A stretch of 64,000 bases of DNA from an uncultured Rhodospirillaceae bacterium (GCA_937887565.1 CALABS010000058.1:1-64000); one strand, 5' to 3'; positions 15,947-24,315 are shown, numbered from the stretch's first letter. Notes: generated by a model from the sequence alone, not told the origin. A program made the numbers and translations.

Positions 15947-15988
15947 CCGCCCCCTGCCCGGCCATGACGGAGCCCGGGCAGGGGGCGG
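15947..15988. terminator. Convergent terminator between cytochrome c' and cytochrome b561
   Basis: Perfect 15-nt arms (15947-15961 and 15974-15988) with a 12-nt loop lie 16 nt after one stop and 2 nt after the other. Confidence 0.8.
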
Positions 15989-15989
15989 A

Positions 15990-16649
15990 TCACCCCACCA
16001 GCGCCAGTCCGCCCCACACCAGCGCGGCGGCGGCGGCGGCCAGCAGCAGGGCGGTCAACGGGTTGCCGCCGGAATTCCCGTCGACGCCCTCGGGCGCCGA
16101 GGTCGTGCCGGTGATCATGGGCGTGAGCAGGTTTTCCCGCTTGGCCAGCCGGTAGAAGGCGATGGCCGCCAGATGCAGGCCGATCGCCGCCAGCAGCACC
16201 TTGAATCCCACCCGGTGGACGGTGGACAGCAGCGACACCGTCTTGGCCGAGACGAACTGGGCCAGCGGACCCTCGGTCATGATGTCGTCGCTGGTGAACA
16301 GGCCGGTCACGCCCTGGGCCAGGACCAGGGTCAGCAGCAGCAGCACCGACAGCGCCCCCAGCGGATTGTGGCCGACACGGGCCGGCAGCGCGCCGCGCAG
16401 ATGGGCGAGGACGGCGCCGGGGCCGCGGATGAAATCGGCGAAGCGCGCCGTGCGGCTGCCGACCACTCCCCAGGCGAGGCGGAACGCCACCAGCGCCAGG
16501 GCGCCGGCGCCCAACTGCATGTGGATGTCCAGCTTGCCGAACTCGCCGCTGGCCCACAGGGCGGCGATCACCGCCACCAGGGTCCAGTGGAAGAGGCGGA
16601 CGGGCAGGTCCCAGACCTTGACGTCGCGGCTGCGTCCGGGGTGGTGCAT
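15990..16649 (-). CDS. Membrane cytochrome b561 family protein
   Basis: The 219-residue protein has four to five membrane helices with paired histidines: VRLFHWTLVAV, the DIHMQLG region, VHRVGFKVLLAAIGLHL. It fits the prokaryotic cytochrome b561 (Ni/Fe-hydrogenase b-type) family that moves quinol electrons to periplasmic acceptors. The adjacent cytochrome c' is a natural candidate partner, although the two genes converge and cannot share a transcript. Confidence 0.9.
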   Translation of the reverse strand: MHHPGRSRDVKVWDLPVRLFHWTLVAVIAALWASGEFGKLDIHMQLGAGALALVAFRLAWGVVGSRTARFADFIRGPGAVLAHLRGALPARVGHNPLGALSVLLLLTLVLAQGVTGLFTSDDIMTEGPLAQFVSAKTVSLLSTVHRVGFKVLLAAIGLHLAAIAFYRLAKRENLLTPMITGTTSAPEGVDGNSGGNPLTALLLAAAAAALVWGGLALVG

Positions 16650-16834
16650 GGCGGCTTCTCCTTTCGGTTGGGGGATATCATGGCCGCCCGGCCGCTATGG
16701 TCAACCCGCGCTTTTCGCTAGTGTCCCGCCCTCGAAACTCATGGCAGGAATCCCGGGGTGGTCCCGCATCGGGTTGCGGGTATCGACGCGAGGCGCTAGG
16801 GTGTGCGGCAATTGAGCCTGCCGCCAGAGGTCCC

Positions 16835-17773
16835 GTGAGCCGCTCCGTCGTCATCGCCGTCGTCGGCCTCGCCGCCGCCCTCGCCGCCATCGTCCTGTTC
16901 ATGGTGTCGGGCCGCGACGACGTGGCCGAGACCCCGGCGCCGCTGGCGCCCCAGGCCGCCCAGCCGATTCCCGCCGCTCCCGCCGAAAGCCGCGATCCGT
17001 CCTTCGACGTGGTGCGCATCGGCGAGAAGGGCGACGCCGTCATCGCCGGGCGTGCGCTGCCCGGCGCCGAGGTCGTCATCCTCGACGGCGGCAAGGAGAT
17101 CGGCCGCGTCACCGCCGACTGGCGCGGTGAATGGGTGTTCGTGCCCGATCTGCCCATGCCCCCGGGGTCCCGGGAGCTGACCCTCGAGGCCCGCAATCCA
17201 GACGGCACCGTCACGCGCTCGCGCGAGCCGGTCGTACTGGTGGTGCCCGAGCGGGCCGGCGACCCGACCATCGTCATGAAGGCCGGGCCTGGGTCCGCCA
17301 AGCTCCTGCAGGGGCCGGCGGCGGGCGACGGCGCCGGGACGCTGTCCATCGACATGGTCGACCATGACGGCGCCGGCGGCCTGACGGTCGGCGGCCGGGC
17401 CACGCCGGGGGGCACCGTCCGCCTTTACATGGACAACAATCCCCTGGGGCACGGCCGCGCCGACGACGACGGACAGTGGAGCGTCGGCGGCAAGGCGCCG
17501 GCCGAAGGGCGCCACGTGCTGCGCGCCGACGAACTGGATGCCGGCGGCAAGGTGGTGGCGCGCGTCGAACTGGACTATGAGACCGGGGTCGACGTCATGC
17601 CCGCCGCTCCGGGACAAGTGGTGGTGCGGCCGGGGAACTCGTTGTGGCGCATCGCGCGCCGCCTGTATGGGAGCGGGGTCGCCTACACCGTGATCTATCA
17701 GGCCAACAAGGGCCACATCCGCGATCCCAACCTCATCTATCCCGGCCAGGTCTTCACCCTGCCGCCCCGCTGA
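16835..17773 (+). CDS. Membrane-anchored LysM-domain protein
   Basis: The 312-residue product has one N-terminal membrane anchor (about residues 4-25), an Ala/Pro linker, and two Ig-like repeats (GRALPGAEVVILDGGKEIG and GRATPGGTVRLYMDNNPLG). A C-terminal LysM domain (PGNSLWRIARRLYG ... LIYPGQVFTLP) binds peptidoglycan. The start is GTG at 16835 with AGAGG upstream; longer in-frame starts lack this. It ends 3 nt before the convergent gene at 17777. Confidence 0.9.
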   Translation: MSRSVVIAVVGLAAALAAIVLFMVSGRDDVAETPAPLAPQAAQPIPAAPAESRDPSFDVVRIGEKGDAVIAGRALPGAEVVILDGGKEIGRVTADWRGEWVFVPDLPMPPGSRELTLEARNPDGTVTRSREPVVLVVPERAGDPTIVMKAGPGSAKLLQGPAAGDGAGTLSIDMVDHDGAGGLTVGGRATPGGTVRLYMDNNPLGHGRADDDGQWSVGGKAPAEGRHVLRADELDAGGKVVARVELDYETGVDVMPAAPGQVVVRPGNSLWRIARRLYGSGVAYTVIYQANKGHIRDPNLIYPGQVFTLPPR

Positions 17774-17776
17774 GGG

Positions 17777-18277
17777 TCAGCGGCGAGGGGGAGGCAGGGT
17801 GGCGGCGCCGGCCGGCCGGGCCCTGACCCGCCATTCCGGCTTCAGCCGCTCACCGCCCGGCTCGAAATAGACCGCCGCCAGATCGAGATAGGGCGCCACG
17901 GGGATCAGCACCGTAGCCACCGCCGCGACCAGGGCGGTGGCGGTCACCGGGGTGGCGACGGAAACCTCGCGCCCGACGACGATGCGGTCGTCCACCAGCC
18001 GGAAGACGCGCCCAAGCAGCCCGTTGGCATGCATGATGATGAAGGACAGGCCCGAGCGGGCCGCCGGGGCCTCGGCCGAGAACGGCAGGCGGCCGACATC
18101 GCCCGCCAGCTTCAGGGTGGCGCCGCCGTCGCTTTCGACGCATTGGCCCGCGAAGCGGATGCCGCGATAGTGGAAATCGAACTGGGCGCCGCCGCCGCCC
18201 ATGGGCAGGGTCTCGACGGCGTCGAGGTCGAGGGGCAGCGTCATGCCGCCGATGGACAAGCTTTTGGCGTTTGACAT
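17777..18277 (-). CDS. Conserved hypothetical protein, possibly PilZ-like
   Basis: The 166-residue soluble protein is mostly beta-strand by inspection, with segments such as FHYRGIRFAGQCVES and FIIMHANGLLGRVFRLVDDRIVVG. The arrangement recalls PilZ-type domains, but the RxxxR and D/NxSxxG c-di-GMP motifs are not visible, so I leave it unnamed. Its start is 133 nt from the divergent psd gene. Confidence 0.65.
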   Translation of the reverse strand: MSNAKSLSIGGMTLPLDLDAVETLPMGGGGAQFDFHYRGIRFAGQCVESDGGATLKLAGDVGRLPFSAEAPAARSGLSFIIMHANGLLGRVFRLVDDRIVVGREVSVATPVTATALVAAVATVLIPVAPYLDLAAVYFEPGGERLKPEWRVRARPAGAATLPPPRR

Positions 18278-18410
18278 TTTTCGAACTTGTATCCTGGCGC
18301 CGGGCAGACTACCACGGCGTCGAACGGGTTTGAACGGGGAACCGCCGAGGGCTTAACCTTCGCCCCGCCCCCGTCTACAATGCGTCTTTCCCTTGCCCCG
18401 AGAGGATGCC

Positions 18411-19118
18411 GTGCAGGCTCAGGAAATCACCCTCGCCAAGTATCTCTGGACGCCCATCCACCGCGAGGGTTGGCCGTTCATCGCGCTGTTCGCGATCGCC
18501 GCCGTGCTGCTGGGGCTGCTCTGGGAGCCGCTGGGCTGGCTGGGCCTGGTGGCCACCGGCTGGTGCGCCTATTTCTTCCGCAATCCGGACCGGGTGACGC
18601 CGTCGCGCGCCGGCCTGGTGATCAGCCCCGCCGACGGCGTCATCTGCATGGTCGGCCATGCCGTGCCCCCCGCCGAGCTCGGCATGGGGTCCGAGCCGCG
18701 CATGCGGGTGTCGGTGTTCATGAGCGTGTTCGACGTGCATGTGAACCGCGTGCCCATCGACGGCCGCGTGGTCAAGATCGCCTACAAGCCCGGCAAGTTC
18801 GTCAACGCCGCTCTCGACAAGGCCAGCGAGGACAACGAACGCATGGCGGTGCGCCTGGAGATGGCCGATGGCCGCGAGGTCGCCTTCGTCCAGATCGCCG
18901 GCCTGGTGGCGCGGCGCATCAAGTGCGACCTGTCCGAGGGCCAGGAGGTGACCGCCGGCCAGCGCTTCGGCCTGATCCGCTTCGGCTCGCGGGTCGACGT
19001 CTACCTGCCCGACGGGGTGTCGCCCTTGGTCGCCTGCGGCCAGCGGATGATCGCCGGCGAGACGGTCCTGGCCGACCTGGAGTCGGGCGAGGCTGCCCGG
19101 GCGGGCGAGGTCCGCTGA
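18411..19118 (+). CDS. psd: Phosphatidylserine decarboxylase proenzyme
   Basis: It makes phosphatidylethanolamine from phosphatidylserine. The 235-residue product is the short PSD type, with an N-terminal membrane region and landmarks VISPADGVICMVG, FMSVFDVHVNRVP and the autocleavage region GLIRFGSRVDVYLP, where the G-S bond yields the pyruvoyl group. The start is GTG at 18411 with GAGAGGA upstream. Its stop overlaps the pssA start (TGATG), so the two consecutive pathway enzymes are translationally coupled. Confidence 0.95.
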   Translation: MQAQEITLAKYLWTPIHREGWPFIALFAIAAVLLGLLWEPLGWLGLVATGWCAYFFRNPDRVTPSRAGLVISPADGVICMVGHAVPPAELGMGSEPRMRVSVFMSVFDVHVNRVPIDGRVVKIAYKPGKFVNAALDKASEDNERMAVRLEMADGREVAFVQIAGLVARRIKCDLSEGQEVTAGQRFGLIRFGSRVDVYLPDGVSPLVACGQRMIAGETVLADLESGEAARAGEVR

Positions 19119-19930
19119 TGTTCCGCCCGCGCCGTGCCCGCATCCGGCCGCCCCGCATCCCGGGGCTGTCGATCAACCACATGATTCCCAACGTGCTGAC
19201 CCTGCTGGCGCTGTGCGCCGGCTTGACCTCGATCCGCTTCGGGCTGCACGGCAAGTGGGAGGCGGGCGTGGCGGCGATCTTCCTGGCGGCCATCCTCGAC
19301 GGCCTCGACGGCCGGGTGGCGCGGCTGCTGCAGGGCACCTCCAAGTTCGGCGCCGAGCTGGATTCCCTGTCGGACTTCGTCAGCTTCGGCGTCGCCCCGG
19401 CCATGCTGCTGTATTTCTGGACCATGCAGACGGCGGGTGGGTTCGGCTGGGCGCTGGTGCTGCTGTTCGCGGTGTGCTGCGCGCTTCGCCTGGCCCGCTT
19501 CAACACCATGCTGGGCGACGACCTGCCGCCCTATGCCTACAACTTCTTCACCGGCGTCCCGGCCCCGGCCGCCGCCGGCCTGGTGCTGTTCCCCATGGTT
19601 GCCAGCTTCCAGTTCGACGCCGGGTTCTTCGACCGGCCGGCGGTGGTGGCGGTGTTCCTGCTGGGGGTGTCGTTCCTGATGGTCAGTACCATCCCCACCT
19701 TCTCGTTCAAGAAGGTCCGCATTCCCCATAAATGGGTGCTGCCCATCCTGCTGGTCATCGGCCTGCTGGCGGCCTTCCTGGTCACCGAGCCGTGGCTGAC
19801 CCTGGTGGTGGTCGGAGTCCTTTACGTGGGCATGATCCCGCTGTCGGTTCGTTCCTTCCGCCGCCTCAAGCGCGAGGCCGAGCGGGTCGAGGCGGGGGGC
19901 GCCGCCCCGCCCGCCCAGGCCGGCGGGTGA
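19118..19930 (+). CDS. pssA: CDP-diacylglycerol-serine O-phosphatidyltransferase
   Basis: It makes phosphatidylserine from CDP-diacylglycerol and serine, the step before Psd. The 270-residue membrane protein carries the CDP-alcohol phosphatidyltransferase motif D-G-x2-A-R-x8-G-x3-D-x3-D as DGLDGRVARLLQGTSKFGAELDSLSD. It has about eight membrane helices and a basic N-terminus. It overlaps psd by one base. Confidence 0.96.
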   Translation: MFRPRRARIRPPRIPGLSINHMIPNVLTLLALCAGLTSIRFGLHGKWEAGVAAIFLAAILDGLDGRVARLLQGTSKFGAELDSLSDFVSFGVAPAMLLYFWTMQTAGGFGWALVLLFAVCCALRLARFNTMLGDDLPPYAYNFFTGVPAPAAAGLVLFPMVASFQFDAGFFDRPAVVAVFLLGVSFLMVSTIPTFSFKKVRIPHKWVLPILLVIGLLAAFLVTEPWLTLVVVGVLYVGMIPLSVRSFRRLKREAERVEAGGAAPPAQAGG

Positions 19931-19943
19931 GCCCGGCCATTGG

Positions 19944-20366
19944 TCACGAGGCCCTGTCGTAGAGGTCGTACAATTCGGCGTCCTCGCGGCTGATTCTCCG
20001 CGTGAGGGCGGCCAGAATGTTGCGCGTCTCGGCGACGAAGGCGGCCGGGTCGTGCGCGATGGCCCTGGGGCCGGGCCAGCGGGCGCGATAGGCGTCGAAG
20101 CGCCCCCTGAGATCCCCCATTTCCCGTTGGAACTGAGCCGCCGTCTGGCGCACCTGGGGGTCGGCGTGGATGGCCATGCGTGGATACAATGCGTCGTCCT
20201 CGATGGACAGGTGGACGCCGAACTTTCCGAAGAGCTCGCGCACGATCGTGGCGACGGGGGTGCTGTCCCGGGTGATCGCGGCCGGGTCGAGGAGGGCCTC
20301 GATGCGGGTGACAAGGGTGCGCACTTCGGCGTGGTGATGGCGAAAGGTGCTCGTACGGCTGATCAT
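19944..20366 (-). CDS. Hemerythrin-domain protein
   Basis: The 140-residue product has the hemerythrin HHE pattern: FRHHHAEVRTLVTRIE near the start, FGVHLSIEDDALYPRM around residue 55, and a C-terminal ISREDAELYDLYDR. Such domains bind a di-iron centre and are often tied to O2, NO or iron-sulfur stress. It diverges from a Crp/Fnr regulator, and the 94-nt space contains a perfect 14-nt dyad (20424-20437). Confidence 0.88.
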   Translation of the reverse strand: MISRTSTFRHHHAEVRTLVTRIEALLDPAAITRDSTPVATIVRELFGKFGVHLSIEDDALYPRMAIHADPQVRQTAAQFQREMGDLRGRFDAYRARWPGPRAIAHDPAAFVAETRNILAALTRRISREDAELYDLYDRAS

Positions 20367-20423
20367 CGGGTTGCCTTTCCTGCATGAACGGTACGACTAT
20401 GGCAGCGGTGCCGACGGGAAACG

Positions 20424-20437
20424 TTGCGCCAGCGCAA
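20424..20437. promoter_or_regulatory. Perfect dyad TTGCGC-CA-GCGCAA between hemerythrin and Crp/Fnr genes
   Basis: The palindrome TTGCGCCAGCGCAA fits the general Crp/Fnr half-site geometry (TTGCG-N4-CGCAA) and resembles sites reported for NnrR-type NO regulators. It lies 24 nt before the regulator ATG and 58 nt before the hemerythrin start. It is likely the operator of one or both genes. Confidence 0.65.
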
Positions 20438-20460
20438 ATAACTGATAAAAATGGTCGGGT

Positions 20461-21162
20461 ATGGGGAGCCGCTATGATCTTCGCGGCGTCGCGTTGTTCA
20501 AGAACGTCAACGGGTGCGCCATCGCGACCCTGCTGGCGGTAGCGACGCAAAAAAGCCTACCAAAAGGCGCGGTCTTCTTCCGTGAGGGGGAGCCCGCCGA
20601 GCACGGCTACCTTGTGGTGACGGGGCATGTGAAGCTGGTGCAGACGGGGCTGGCCGGCGACCAGGTCGTGGTCCGAGTGGTCGGCCCCGGCGAGATGCTG
20701 GGGTGGGTGGCGTCGATGGGGGGCGGAACCTTCCCCGGCACGGCGGAAGCGGTTGCCGACTGCGTCGGTCTGTGCTGGGACCGGCACGCCATCCGACAGG
20801 CGGTTCTTCACCAGCCGGAGTTGGCGCTCAATGCGTTGGAGGTCCTCGGGACCCGTCTGCGGGAGGTCCAGGACCGACTGCGCGAGGTGATCACCGAACG
20901 GGTCGAGCAACGCCTAGCGCGCGCCTTGCTGCGGTTGGCCGAGGCGGCCGGCCGGCCGGCTGCGGATGGCGTCGCCATTGCTTTTCCGGTGTCGCGCCAG
21001 ATGCTGGCCGAGACCGCCGGGGCGACCTTGCACACCGCCAGCCGGATCGTCGCGGCATGGACTCAGCTTGGCATCGTCGCCGGCGGTCGCGGCCGGCTCG
21101 TCGTCTTGCGGCCCGAGCGGCTGCGCGCCATCGCCGACGGGGCGCCGGCCGACGAACGCTGA
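20461..21162 (+). CDS. Crp/Fnr-family transcription regulator (DNR/NnrR-like)
   Basis: The 233-residue product has an N-terminal cyclic-nucleotide-binding-like beta barrel (about residues 12-125, FFREGEPAEHGYLVVTGHVKL), a dimer helix (LGTRLREVQDRLREVITERVEQRL) and a C-terminal winged helix with recognition helix LHTASRIVAAW. It lacks the FNR cysteine cluster at the N-terminus. Context (divergent hemerythrin, dyad, nearby cytochrome c') suggests NO or redox sensing, which is inference. No other regulatory partner is adjacent. Confidence 0.9.
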   Translation: MGSRYDLRGVALFKNVNGCAIATLLAVATQKSLPKGAVFFREGEPAEHGYLVVTGHVKLVQTGLAGDQVVVRVVGPGEMLGWVASMGGGTFPGTAEAVADCVGLCWDRHAIRQAVLHQPELALNALEVLGTRLREVQDRLREVITERVEQRLARALLRLAEAAGRPAADGVAIAFPVSRQMLAETAGATLHTASRIVAAWTQLGIVAGGRGRLVVLRPERLRAIADGAPADER

Positions 21163-21213
21163 ACGGCGGCGCCTCGAGGTGGTCGGCGGCAAGCGGGGGC
21201 GTCGCCCGTTCGG

Positions 21214-21247
21214 AAAAAAAGGCCCAGCGCCGAGCGGGCTGGGCCTT
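21214..21247 (-). terminator. Strong intrinsic terminator on the minus strand without an annotated gene
   Basis: AAGGCCCAGC (21219-21228) pairs with GCTGGGCCTT (21238-21247), loop of 9 nt. On the minus strand the stem is followed by seven T residues (A214-A220 on the plus strand). On the plus strand no T-run follows, so it is not a good terminator for the upstream regulator gene. The nearest minus-strand gene starts 3 kb away, beyond the plus-strand ompA. Confidence 0.8.
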
Positions 21248-21361
21248 CACAGGGAGGTCGCTGGGAGGCCTTCGCCGGGTTGGGCCCGGAGGAGGCGTCC
21301 ACGATCGCCTCTATCATATGAGATAATTCTAATCAAGCTGGGCATGATGCCTGTGCGTCAC

Positions 21362-21402
21362 GGCGTTGCAGGAATGCAACGCCACCTTGAAATCAAAGGT
21401 GG
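21362..21402 (+). promoter_or_regulatory. Two adjoining hairpins in the ompA leader
   Basis: GGCGTTGCA/TGCAACGCC (9 bp, loop GGAA) is joined to CCACCTT/AAGGTGG (7 bp, loop 7) with a 2-nt overlap. They end 94 nt before the ompA start. Such structures commonly stabilise outer-membrane-protein mRNAs; here that is inference. Confidence 0.5.
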
Positions 21403-21496
21403 TGGTCCGCAGCCCCCTTGAGTGCCTCGCCGCCTCGGGGTAAAAACGGCTGGTTCGTGCGAATACCCCGGTTTCGCGTCAAGGAAGGCTTCACCC

Positions 21497-22486
21497 ATGC
21501 GCACCCTCAAGGCTCTTCTCGCTGCCACCACCCTGGCCGTCCTGCCGACCGCCGCCCACGCCCAGTGGTATCTGGGTGCGGATGCCGGCGCCGGTTACAC
21601 CAATTCGGACATCTCCGGCAACAACATCACCGTCCGCGACGATGACGACTGGGGCTTCGTCGGCCTTGGCCAGTTGGGCTACAGCTTTGGCGCCCCGAAG
21701 GTGGAGTTGGAGGGGGGCTACCGTTCCGGCGACGTCAGCGCCTGGAGCGCCATGGTCAACGGCATCTACGACTTCATGCCGACCGGCAAGTGGCATCCCT
21801 TCGTCGGCGCCGGTATCGGCTGGGCGTGGGTCGATACCGACACCCTGGCCACCAACACCGCCGGCGTGACGGTCAACGACGGCTACGACGCCTTCGCCTA
21901 TCAGGGCTTCCTGGGCGTCGCCTACGACGTCACCGCCGACTTGGCCGTGAAGGCCCAGTACCGCTATTTCGCCACCCTCGAGGAGGACCTCAAGGCGTCG
22001 AATGGCACCAAGGTCGATGGCGACTACGACAACCACTCGATCCTGGTCGGCTTGACCTACAAGTTCAATAAGCCGGCTCCGGCCCCCGTCGCCGCCCCGG
22101 CGCCGGCGCCGGTCGCCGCCCCGGCTCCGCCCCCGCCGCCCAAGCCGGCGGTGGTGCAAAAGAACTTCATGGTCTTCTTCGACTGGGACAAGGCCGATAT
22201 CAAGCCCGAGGCCCAGGCCATCATCAGCCAGGCGGTCCAGACCGCCAAGGCCGGCAACTCGGCCCGTGTCAACCTGACCGGCCACGCCGACCGCTCGGGC
22301 CCGGACAAGTACAACATGGCGCTGTCGCTCAAGCGCGCCAACAACGTCAAGGCGGCCATGGTCAAGCAGGGCATCCCCGCCGACCAGATCGCCGTGGTCG
22401 GCAAGGGCGAGAGCGAGCCGCTGGTTGCCACTCCGGACGGCGTCCGCGAGCCGCAGAACCGCCGCGTCGAGATCGTCCTGCCCTAA
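21497..22486 (+). CDS. OmpA-family outer-membrane protein
   Basis: The 329-residue product has a signal peptide ending TAAHAQ and an eight-stranded barrel domain (about residues 20-195, WYLGADAGAGYTNSD to YKFNKPA). A Pro/Ala hinge (about 195-220) leads to a C-terminal OmpA/MotB-like peptidoglycan-binding domain with NLTGHADRSGPDKYN and NRRVEIVLP. It tethers the outer membrane to the cell wall. The start at 21497 follows AAGGAAGG. It is followed by a strong terminator. Confidence 0.95.
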   Translation: MRTLKALLAATTLAVLPTAAHAQWYLGADAGAGYTNSDISGNNITVRDDDDWGFVGLGQLGYSFGAPKVELEGGYRSGDVSAWSAMVNGIYDFMPTGKWHPFVGAGIGWAWVDTDTLATNTAGVTVNDGYDAFAYQGFLGVAYDVTADLAVKAQYRYFATLEEDLKASNGTKVDGDYDNHSILVGLTYKFNKPAPAPVAAPAPAPVAAPAPPPPPKPAVVQKNFMVFFDWDKADIKPEAQAIISQAVQTAKAGNSARVNLTGHADRSGPDKYNMALSLKRANNVKAAMVKQGIPADQIAVVGKGESEPLVATPDGVREPQNRRVEIVLP

Positions 22487-22502
22487 AGCGGGCGGACACC
22501 GG

Positions 22503-22536
22503 AAAGCCCCTCCGAGCGATCGGAGGGGCTTTTTTT
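22503..22536 (+). terminator. Intrinsic terminator after ompA
   Basis: A perfect 13-bp stem (22503-22515 with 22520-22532, loop GCGA) is followed by four more T residues (22533-22536), 16 nt after the stop. Confidence 0.92.
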
Positions 22537-22564
22537 CGTTGGACGCCAGCTCTCCCGGACCTCA

Positions 22565-22675
22565 ACCATCGCGGCCGGGCTCGACCCGGCCATCCACGCG
22601 GCTCCGCCCGATCGAGCGCCGGAAATGACATTCCGGCGGGAGCGCGTGGACGCGCGGATCACGTCCGCGCATGAC
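22565..22675. repeat. Inverted pair of REP-like palindromic units
   Basis: The left unit reads GGCCGGGCTCGACCCGGCC-ATCCACG; the right unit, inverted, reads CGTGGACGCGCGGATC...GCGCATGAC. The outer layout GTCAT...CCACG / CGTGG...ATGAC is the same as in the region at 28095-28186. It lies between ompA and the degP-type gene (convergent). Confidence 0.7.
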
Positions 22676-22751
22676 GGGGAGAGAGTGGCGGTCTGGCGTT
22701 CCGTCCGGCGCGATGCCGCGGCAAGCCGGGCGCTCGTGGGAGAATCAAGAA

Positions 22752-22782
22752 GCCCCTCCCCCGCGCCGGGCGGGGGAGGGGC
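22752..22782 (-). terminator. Hairpin terminator after the Do protease gene
   Basis: GCCCCTCCCCCGC and GCGGGGGAGGGGC form a 13-bp stem; on the minus strand it is followed by TTCTTGATTCT. It starts 15 nt beyond the stop codon. Confidence 0.8.
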
Positions 22783-22797
22783 CTCGGAACGATCCGG

Positions 22798-24315
22798 CTA
22801 CTTCTTGGCCGTTCCCAGCGGCAGCGCCACATAGCGCAGCGACTGCGGGTTCTCGACGCGCAGCAGCAGGTATTTCTGGCCGGCGGCGCGGGCCGCCTCC
22901 AGCACCTTGACGAACTCGGCCGGGCTGCGCACCGGCTTGTTGCCGGCCTCGATGACGACGTCGCCGGGGCGCATGCCCTTCTCGGCGGCGGGGCCGTCGC
23001 CCTTGACGTCTGTCACCACCACGCCCTTGGTGGCCTCGTCGATGCCGAAGCGCTCGCGCAGGTCCGGGGTCAGCGCGGACACGGTCATGCCGGTGCCCGG
23101 CACGGCCTGGCCGCCCAGGTCCTGCTTGGGCTTCTCGGGGGCCTTGGCCGGTTCGGCCGGCTCGTCCTCCATCTCGCCCACCATCACCTGCACGGTCTGG
23201 CGGCGGCCGTCGCGCCACACCTCGACATCCACCTTCTTGTTGATGGCGGTCTCGGCGACGACGCGGGGCAGCTTGCGCATCTCCTCGATGTCGCGGCCGT
23301 CGAAGGTCAGGATGACGTCGCCGGGGCGGATGCCGCCCTTGGCGGCCGGGCCGTTGTCGTTCACCGAGGCGACCAGGGCGCCCTTGGCGGTCCTCAGGCC
23401 CACCGATTCGGCCAGTTCGTCGTCCACCGACTGGATTCGCACCCCCAGCCAGCCCCGGCGGGTCTTGCCGAACTTGGTCAGGTCGGCGACCACCGGCTTG
23501 GCCAGCGACGACGGGATGGCGAAACCGATGCCGATCGAGCCGCCCGAGGGCGAGAAGATGGCGGTGTTGATGCCGATGACCTCGCCCTTCATGTTGAACA
23601 TGGGGCCGCCCGAATTGCCCCGGTTGATGGAGGCGTCGGTCTGCAGGAAGTCGTCGTAGGGGCCGGCGTTGATGTCGCGGGCGCGGGCCGAGATGATGCC
23701 GGCGGTCACCGTGCCGCCCAGGCCGAAGGGATTGCCGATGGCGACCACCCAGTCGCCCACCCGCATCTCGTCGGAATTGCCGAAGGGAACCGCCACCAGC
23801 TTCTTGGCGCCGGGATCGATCCTGAGCACCGCCAGATCGGTCTTGGTGTCGCGGCCGACCACCTCGGCCTTGTAGACGGTGTCGTCGTGCAGCGTGACGG
23901 TGATTTCGTCGGCGTCGGCGATGACGTGGTTGTTGGTCACCACCAGTCCGCCGCCGTCGACGATGAAGCCCGAGCCCAGCGAGGTGGCCCGGCGGGGCAG
24001 CGCGTCGGGCCGCATCTGGCGCTCGAAGAACTCCTTGAAGAAATCCTCGAACGGCGAGCCGGGGGGGAATTGCGGCATCTCGGGGACGCGCTCGGGGTTC
24101 TGGATCGTCTGGGTGGTCGAAATGTTGACCACCGCCGGCAGCAGCCGTTCGGCCAGGTCGGCGAAGCTGGACGGCGCGTCGCGGGCGGCGGCGGCGAAGG
24201 AGTGCAGCAACAGGGCGGCGGCGACCAGCGCGGCGGCCAGCCAGGCCAGCGGGCGGCCGTCCACGGCCGTGGCGGCGCGGGCGCGAGTCTTCTTCACGTT
24301 TCTTGGGCTATGCAC
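22798..24315 (-). CDS. Periplasmic Do-family serine protease (DegP/MucD type)
   Basis: This periplasmic quality-control protease and chaperone has 505 residues with a long basic N-terminus and a membrane/signal segment (about residues 23-45). The trypsin-like triad is H130 (VVTNNHVIAD), D160 (TDLAVLRI) and S235 (NRGNSGGPMF). Two PDZ domains follow (about 290-380 and 405-500). Loop LA contains a proline-rich segment. It lies immediately downstream of hflK-hflC-DUF2065 on the same strand, an arrangement common in proteobacteria for envelope proteostasis genes. Confidence 0.96.
   Translation of the reverse strand: MHSPRNVKKTRARAATAVDGRPLAWLAAALVAAALLLHSFAAAARDAPSSFADLAERLLPAVVNISTTQTIQNPERVPEMPQFPPGSPFEDFFKEFFERQMRPDALPRRATSLGSGFIVDGGGLVVTNNHVIADADEITVTLHDDTVYKAEVVGRDTKTDLAVLRIDPGAKKLVAVPFGNSDEMRVGDWVVAIGNPFGLGGTVTAGIISARARDINAGPYDDFLQTDASINRGNSGGPMFNMKGEVIGINTAIFSPSGGSIGIGFAIPSSLAKPVVADLTKFGKTRRGWLGVRIQSVDDELAESVGLRTAKGALVASVNDNGPAAKGGIRPGDVILTFDGRDIEEMRKLPRVVAETAINKKVDVEVWRDGRRQTVQVMVGEMEDEPAEPAKAPEKPKQDLGGQAVPGTGMTVSALTPDLRERFGIDEATKGVVVTDVKGDGPAAEKGMRPGDVVIEAGNKPVRSPAEFVKVLEAARAAGQKYLLLRVENPQSLRYVALPLGTAKK

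Larger units (their letters stand above)
21163..21496. other. 334-nt intergenic region with an orphan terminator and a structured leader
   Basis: No gene of convincing quality is seen. It holds an intrinsic terminator facing the minus strand (21214-21247), with no minus-strand gene feeding it, and two adjoining hairpins (21362-21402) in the probable ompA leader. A minus-strand reading frame beginning at 21317 runs through the terminator and is not credible as a protein. Confidence 0.7.

Noticed and set aside
18287..19930. 547-codon frame that appears to extend pssA far upstream
   Set aside because: Its first 277 codons overlap psd in another frame; pssA starts at 19118 in the TGATG overlap with psd.
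21063..21317. Minus-strand frame beginning MIEAIVDASSGPNPAK
   Set aside because: It runs through the terminator stem and T-run at 21214-21247 and into the antisense of the Crp/Fnr gene.
22081..22150. Repetitive CCGGCG-rich stretch in ompA
   Set aside because: It encodes the Pro/Ala hinge of the OmpA protein and is not a CRISPR or mobile repeat.
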